Shown here piece by piece: positions 5,536-7,389 of a DNA stretch of 7,389 bases. The stretch is from an uncultured Desulfovibrio sp. (GTDB taxonomy: Bacteria; Desulfobacterota; Desulfovibrionia; Desulfovibrionales; Desulfovibrionaceae). The stretch's first letter is position 1, and each line of letters starts with the position of its first letter. A program made the position numbers and the translations under genes. The notes beneath the pieces were generated by a model. The model was given only the letters and a program-made list of their open reading frames with translations, did not search any database and was not told the DNA's origin. The stretch lies in contig CAMBWG010000101.1 of NCBI GenBank assembly GCA_945871415.1, positions 1 to 7,389 on the forward strand, in the 5' to 3' direction.

Positions 5536-6906
5536 TGCACCCGTCAGAGGCGCCAGCGGACCGGTGGTAACGACCGGCGTGCCTGCCTGTCCGCTTCCCC
5601 GCGCTTCCATCATCTGCTTCAGCGCGGCGCTGTCTCGTACGGCCTGGGCCCGGCTGTTGGGCATGGCGGGATTGCCCTGCGGCGCTGTTGTCGCCTGTGC
5701 CGCGGCGGCAGCCTGCTGCTGGTAGGCCGCAGCACCGGCGGAAGCGGCGATGCTGGGCTGCGGGCTGTCCATATTCAGGACGCGGATCAGATCTTCCGTG
5801 TCCGTACGCCGCTTCTGCTTGGGCAGGTTCGTGGTGTAGCGGACACGCCGCACGCTGGCCTGCTGCTCCTGCTGCGGCTGCTGCTGGGACGCATCCTGAG
5901 CTGCGGCGACTGTCGGCGCGGACGCCGCTGCCGTGGCGGCTGCGCTCGGTTCCGCGGAGGCGGCCGTCAGAGGCGGCAGTGCGGATTCAGCGGGCGCCTG
6001 TGCCGCATTGGCGTTGGCTGCGGCCAGCTGGCCCGCCGTGGGCACGGATCTGTGACTGCGCCGGGAGAGCGGGGAGGGACGAACGCCGTTGCCCAGCTTG
6101 TCGCCGGCTTCGCGCTGGGCCTGCTGGGCCATTTGCAGGCCCGTCAGCTGTGTGCTGCGACGCGAGATGGAGCGGCTGCGGCGCGAGTCGGATGTTGTCC
6201 GCACCTGGCGTACCGTCTGTTGTGAACGCAGCACGGCAAGCGCCTGCTCCACTTCCGGGGGAGTCTGCGCGGCCGGAGCGGCGGGCGGGGCGGTTACGGC
6301 AGCCGGCGCCGGAGCCGATTGCGCCGCTGCCTGCGCCGCCTTTTGCTGCGCTTCCTGCGTTGCCTGCGGCACAAGACCTTCCTGCGGCGCGCTTCCTTCA
6401 TAAATGGAAGCCGTTACGGACGTGCCGCGACCGGGGGTCGGCTTTTCCGTGGCTTCGGGCTGTTCCGGCGACGGCGGCAGGAGGGGCGCGGCGTCGGCGG
6501 TAAAAGCCGTCCGCCGGGGCGCGGTTGCCGAGGCCGTCGTGCGGCTTGCGGAAACAAGGTTGCGCGAAAGCTGCTCGAACATCATGTCCGCAAGGCCGAT
6601 GCCGCCGGCGCTGGTCATGCTCTTGGCCAGCTCCTGATCGTACATATCCTGCCAGTAGGCTTCATCCCGGCTCTTGAGGAGTCCTTCCTTGGGCAGAGTC
6701 GCGCGCATTTGCTGCCACATCTTCTGAATGAAGATGGATTCAAATCCTTCGCAGGCATCCCGCAGACGGCGATTTTTCTGCTCCTGCGTAAGCCCGGCCG
6801 AGGAGGACTGTCCCAGACCGCGCACGCTGTTCCGCAAATCGGCGGCCTGTCCCTGCGTTCTTCCGAAGGACGCGGACAACATGGCGTCATCAAAGGTGGA
6901 CTTCAT
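5533..6906 (-). CDS. flgJ: FlgJ-like rod-binding protein with long low-complexity tail
   Basis: This encodes 457 residues. FlgJ-type proteins cap or scaffold rod assembly in the periplasm. Residues about 44-115 form the rod-binding domain: R-D-A-C-E-G-F-E-S-I-F-I-Q-K-M-W-Q-Q-M, then K-E-G-L-L-K-S-R-D-E-A-Y-W-Q-D-M-Y-D, and G-G-I-G-L-A-D-M-M. The remaining 340 residues are rich in Ala, Gln, Pro, Ser and Thr and look disordered. I see neither the glucosaminidase domain of E. coli FlgJ nor an M23 or SLT hydrolase. The tail holds a duplicated basic motif: T-V-R-Q-V-R-T-T-S (231-239) followed by R-R-S-R-S-I-S-R-R, and S-V-R-R-V-R-Y-T-T (351-359) followed by K-Q-K-R-R. The ATG follows the flgI stop directly with a near-perfect Shine-Dalgarno. 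The stop codon comes from the repeat element at 5398-5535, so the present C-terminus may be secondary. The symbol applies to the N-terminal domain only. Confidence 0.85.
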   Translation of the reverse strand: MKSTFDDAMLSASFGRTQGQAADLRNSVRGLGQSSSAGLTQEQKNRRLRDACEGFESIFIQKMWQQMRATLPKEGLLKSRDEAYWQDMYDQELAKSMTSAGGIGLADMMFEQLSRNLVSASRTTASATAPRRTAFTADAAPLLPPSPEQPEATEKPTPGRGTSVTASIYEGSAPQEGLVPQATQEAQQKAAQAAAQSAPAPAAVTAPPAAPAAQTPPEVEQALAVLRSQQTVRQVRTTSDSRRSRSISRRSTQLTGLQMAQQAQREAGDKLGNGVRPSPLSRRSHRSVPTAGQLAAANANAAQAPAESALPPLTAASAEPSAAATAAASAPTVAAAQDASQQQPQQEQQASVRRVRYTTNLPKQKRRTDTEDLIRVLNMDSPQPSIAASAGAAAYQQQAAAAAQATTAPQGNPAMPNSRAQAVRDSAALKQMMEARGSGQAGTPVVTTGPLAPLTGA

Positions 6907-7389
6907 TTAGATCACCTCCAGATCCGCATGGAGCGAACCCGATGCCTTGAGACTGCGCAGAATGGAAATAAGATCACGCGGTGTTGCGCCAATGGCATTC
7001 AGGCCGTCCACCAGCTCCTGCAGGGTCGCGCCTTCCAGCATGTTGAGCTTGCGGTTTTCTTCGCGCACATTGATGTCGGTCTGCGGCGTAACCACCGTCT
7101 GCCCCTGAGAGAAGGGGCCGGGCTGGGAAACCTGTTCGCTTTCCTGCACGGTAATCTGCAGGTTGCCATGCGCCACGGCGGCGCGGGAAATACGCACATC
7201 CCGTCCGAGCACCACGGTACCGGTCTTTTCATCCACAACGACCTTGGCGGCGGTGTCGGGAGTCACTTCCAGATTTTCCACGGAGGCCATCAGCGGCACG
7301 AGGTTGCTCCGATACTGCGGGGGAACGCGCATTTCCACGGACGCCGCATCCACGGCCTTGGCGAAGGGGCCGCCCATGGCCGCGTTGAG
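6907..7389 (-). CDS. flgI: Flagellar P-ring protein FlgI, C-terminal part
   Basis: The reading frame is open to the right edge and gives the last 160 residues of a protein usually about 365 long; the N-terminus and its signal peptide lie outside the window. FlgI forms the P-ring around the rod in the peptidoglycan layer after Sec export. Family signatures: [49 protein letters not shown], and a typical end [14 protein letters not shown]. The stop TAA abuts the ATG of the FlgJ-like gene, so the two are translationally linked. The ATG at 7377 is internal, because conserved sequence continues upstream of it. Confidence 0.97.
   Translation of the reverse strand, partial: LNAAMGGPFAKAVDAASVEMRVPPQYRSNLVPLMASVENLEVTPDTAAKVVVDEKTGTVVLGRDVRISRAAVAHGNLQITVQESEQVSQPGPFSQGQTVVTPQTDINVREENRKLNMLEGATLQELVDGLNAIGATPRDLISILRSLKASGSLHADLEVI
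6910..6919 (-). promoter_or_regulatory. Very strong Shine-Dalgarno of the FlgJ-like gene inside flgI
   Basis: The minus strand reads GGAGGTGATC, ten consecutive bases complementary to the 16S rRNA 3' end, with eight bases from GGAGG to the ATG. It lies in the last codons of flgI (L-E-V-I) and explains how a gene with zero spacing is initiated. Confidence 0.85.

Noticed and set aside
5688..6503. Plus-strand open frame of 271 codons opposite the FlgJ-like tail
   Set aside because: Composition is Arg/Ala/Pro-rich as expected from reading GC-rich Ala/Gln codons backwards; no conserved features. The minus-strand frame carries a good start and a real domain.

Overview
This window is a flagellar late-assembly locus read entirely from the minus strand. 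It most likely comes from a motile, fairly GC-rich sulfate- or sulfite-reducing bacterium of the Desulfovibrionaceae type. That placement rests on gene order (flgI, a FlgJ-type rod-binding protein, flgN, flgK, flgL, fliW), long FlgK and FlgL proteins, and a sigma-54 type promoter inside the cluster. It is an inference from content and order, not from a marker gene.

In transcription order (right to left) the layout is as follows. The last 160 residues of FlgI (P-ring) run in from the right edge, 7389-6907. A rod-binding FlgJ-like protein, 6906-5533, follows with no gap; it has a normal N-terminal domain, a very long Ala/Gln/Pro/Ser/Arg-rich tail, and no peptidoglycan hydrolase domain. Next comes a non-coding stretch with a repeat element (5398-5535) and a near-consensus sigma-54 promoter (5370-5386). 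This starts a second unit: flgN (chaperone, 5299-4829), flgK (4825-2741) and flgL (2729-1017), tightly packed with good ribosome binding sites. Then comes a second, full-length repeat element (857-1004) in the flgL-fliW gap, and fliW (772-245), the CsrA antagonist and flagellin-binding assembly factor. The operon ends at two strong inverted repeats (128-161 and 80-111) that look like terminators working in both directions. A third, partial repeat copy (1-54) sits at the left edge.

The genes form one functional set. FlgI and the FlgJ-like protein finish the rod and P-ring. FlgN escorts FlgK and FlgL to the export gate. FlgK and FlgL form the hook-filament junction. FliW links flagellin level to CsrA-controlled translation. 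No csrA, flgM or flagellin gene lies in the window.

The points most worth a second look are: (1) a roughly 148-bp, hairpin-rich, MITE-like repeat present three times in intergenic positions, one copy of which supplies the stop codon of the FlgJ-like gene; (2) a shared beta-rich module with a sialidase-type Asp-box (S-x-D-x-G-x-T-W), present twice in FlgL and once in FlgK; (3) the sigma-54 promoter ahead of flgN; and (4) the disordered FlgJ tail with a duplicated Arg-rich motif. I found no defence system, mobile gene, CRISPR array or RNA gene.
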